Shown: positions 5,894 to 6,856 of the stretch, in pieces
Numbering within the stretch: the stretch's first letter is position 1
Layout of the letters: each line of letters opens with the position of its first letter
Assembly (NCBI GenBank): GCA_031263625.1
Contig: JAISFK010000328.1
Coordinates: 1 to 6,856 of the forward strand
Reading direction: 5' to 3'
DNA: 6,856 bases
Source: Clostridiales bacterium
GTDB lineage: Bacteria; Bacillota; Clostridia; WRLR01
Notes under the pieces: model-generated
Seen by the model: the letters and a program-made list of their open reading frames with translations, nothing else
What the model was told of the DNA's origin: nothing
Databases searched by the model: none
Made by a program: the position numbers and the translations under genes

Positions 5894-5913
5894 TCATTAA
5901 TGTGGGCTGCGCC
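5894..5913. repeat. 20-nt intergenic element, copy 2
   Basis: TCATTAATGTGGGCTGCGCC on the plus strand, directly upstream of the eutE Shine-Dalgarno. It is the partner of the copy at 2712-2731 (18/20 identical). Here the palindromic extension is not kept. Confidence 0.55.
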
Positions 5914-6027
5914 GCGCCCGCGCCCCAAGCCGGAACGGGAAAGCGCGGTTTCCCCGCTCCTCGCGGGCGCGCCGCCCGCGCCGCCGCGCTCATCCTCGCG
6001 CGCCCACAGCGCCCTCGCGCCCGCGCC

Positions 6028-6856
6028 TCACAGGCTCAGATCGACGCCGGAGACCTTCTCGTCCAGTATGCGCTTCAGCAGGCCCGCGATGTGCGCGCCG
6101 GCCTCGGCCGCCGGCGTGCCGCCGCTGTGTATGTTGGAGACGACCGTGCGCCACGACTCCGGCCTGTCCGGGTTCGGCCTGTACGCCATGTACGCGCTCA
6201 TGGACTCCGCCGTCACAAGGCCGGGGCGCTCCCCGATCAGCAGGCACACCACCTCGGCGCCCGTCAGCACGCCGACCTCGTCCATCGCGCCCACGCGGCA
6301 GAATTTGACGAACGGGATCGGGCCAAGCTCGACGCCGCTCTGCCGCAGCCCCTGCCTGATGGCCGGCACGGCGTCGGCCATGTTCGCCTCGATGGCCGCC
6401 GACGACAGCCCGTCGCCCGCCATCAGCAGCACCTTCGGGCTCTTGGGCAGGCCCTTGTCGAACAGGGCGCGCGTTTCGGCGCTCAGCCTGCGACCGAGGT
6501 CGGGCCGCGTGACGAACTCGTCGCGGCTGCCGCACTCGCTTTGGCCGCACAGAAAGCCGTTCTCCTTCAGGCACTCCTCGCTCACGTCCGTGAACACCGC
6601 GTCCTGCGCGGTGGCGTGGTCGGCGCGGAAGCGCAGCATGCTGAGCGTGTTGTAGCGCGGCCCCGCGCGCCACACGCCTATGCGCCCCGGAGTGAACTCC
6701 TTCATGCGCAGGTAGCCGTCGCGGTTGGCCGGGTTTGGCACGAAAAACTGCTGCTTCGTCGTGGTCGCCGTGATGTCGTCCACGAAGCCGTCCTCGACAG
6801 TCGGCCCGCCCTTGCCCGCCGCCCCGCCAGCTGCGGCCGCGCCAGCCGCAACCGCG
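6028..6856 (-). CDS. eutC: Ethanolamine ammonia-lyase small subunit EutC (5' end outside window)
   Basis: EutC is the small subunit of adenosylcobalamin-dependent ethanolamine ammonia-lyase; with EutB it converts ethanolamine to acetaldehyde and ammonia in the microcompartment lumen. The frame is open to the window edge, giving 275 visible residues and a TGA stop. Family signatures are clear: TPGRIGVWRAGPRYNT followed by LRFRADHATAQDAV, then GDGLSS near visible residue 150, and IGERPGL with SMSAYMAYRP near 207-236. EutC shares the cobalamin site with EutB. A GTG at 6783 could be read as a start, but the frame continues upstream as an Ala/Gly-rich stretch (AVAAGAAAAGGAAGKGG) like the linkers in neighbouring proteins. 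I therefore infer that the true N-terminus, probably with an encapsulation helix as known for EutC, lies beyond 6856. The catalytic core looks complete. eutB would be expected just upstream. No eutL follows it, although that is a common position. Confidence 0.96.
   Translation of the reverse strand, partial: AVAAGAAAAGGAAGKGGPTVEDGFVDDITATTTKQQFFVPNPANRDGYLRMKEFTPGRIGVWRAGPRYNTLSMLRFRADHATAQDAVFTDVSEECLKENGFLCGQSECGSRDEFVTRPDLGRRLSAETRALFDKGLPKSPKVLLMAGDGLSSAAIEANMADAVPAIRQGLRQSGVELGPIPFVKFCRVGAMDEVGVLTGAEVVCLLIGERPGLVTAESMSAYMAYRPNPDRPESWRTVVSNIHSGGTPAAEAGAHIAGLLKRILDEKVSGVDLSL

Larger units (their letters stand above)
5880..6027 (-). other. eutC-eutE spacer
   Basis: This 148-nt GC-rich spacer has no ORF I would defend. 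Read on the minus strand it holds a GGGAAA/TTTCCC stem with a 6-nt loop (5937-5954) and no following T-run, so it is not a convincing terminator. Near its end lies a copy of a 20-nt element (5894-5913) also found between eutT and eutD. It finishes with the strong eutE Shine-Dalgarno AGGGGGAG at 5885-5892. The eutE frame is open through this spacer up to 5993, but that stretch is low-complexity and precedes the well-placed ribosome-binding site, so I treat it as untranslated. Confidence 0.55.

Noticed and set aside
4743..5900. A 385-codon plus-strand frame across eutE
   Set aside because: It is a shadow of the strongly supported eutE coding strand, with His/Arg-rich composition and no motif.
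5937..5954. Hairpin between eutC and eutE as a terminator
   Set aside because: The 6-bp stem is not followed by a T-run on the minus strand and the next gene of the same pathway starts directly downstream.
6784..6856. GTG at 6783 as the eutC start
   Set aside because: The frame remains open upstream with Ala/Gly-rich sequence like other linkers in this operon, and EutC proteins normally have more residues before this point.

Overview
This window is very GC-rich, probably around 70%. Every gene I can support lies on the minus strand, so transcription runs from position 6856 toward 1. It is the middle of an ethanolamine-utilization (eut) bacterial microcompartment operon. The gene order resembles eut loci of Firmicutes/Clostridia: eutC, eutE, eutM, eutT, a PduL-type eutD, a small uncharacterised Eut protein, then a PduS-like SLBB/4Fe-4S flavoprotein. 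The base composition suggests a high-GC anaerobe of that gene-content type; I cannot name the organism.

Layout in transcription order: (1) eutC, 5' end missing, positions 6856-6028. (2) A 148-nt spacer, 6027-5880. (3) eutE, CoA-acylating acetaldehyde dehydrogenase, 5879-4236, with a long Gly/Ala linker and a C-terminal helix. (4) A 110-nt spacer, 4235-4126, which is sharply AT-rich and built of about ten degenerate ATGCGAA-like units at an 8-9 nt period, running into the eutM ribosome-binding site. (5) eutM, hexameric shell protein, 4125-3841. (6) eutT, cobalamin adenosyltransferase of the cysteine-poor type, about 3765-2767. (7) A spacer of roughly 200 nt holding a GC hairpin and a 19-nt palindrome. 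(8) eutD/pduL, phosphotransacylase, about 2568-1909. (9) A small Eut-associated protein, 1889-1374. (10) A PduS-like protein, 1339-1, whose 3' end lies outside the window.

Together they form a pathway. EutBC (EutB is outside) splits ethanolamine into acetaldehyde and ammonia using adenosylcobalamin. EutE turns acetaldehyde into acetyl-CoA and NADH. The PduL-type EutD makes acetyl-phosphate and recycles CoA inside the compartment. EutT and the PduS-like reductase would rebuild adenosylcobalamin. EutM tiles the shell.

The most interesting points are not the identities of the genes. They are the periodic AT-rich repeat before the shell gene, the Gly/Ala-rich low-complexity linkers in four of the encoded proteins, the very similar putative encapsulation helices at the EutE C-terminus and the small protein's N-terminus, a small module shared by EutT and the small protein, a 20-nt element present in two spacers, and the absence of eutL and eutN from their common positions. 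I see no wholly new system; this is a recognisable eut locus with unusual elaborations.
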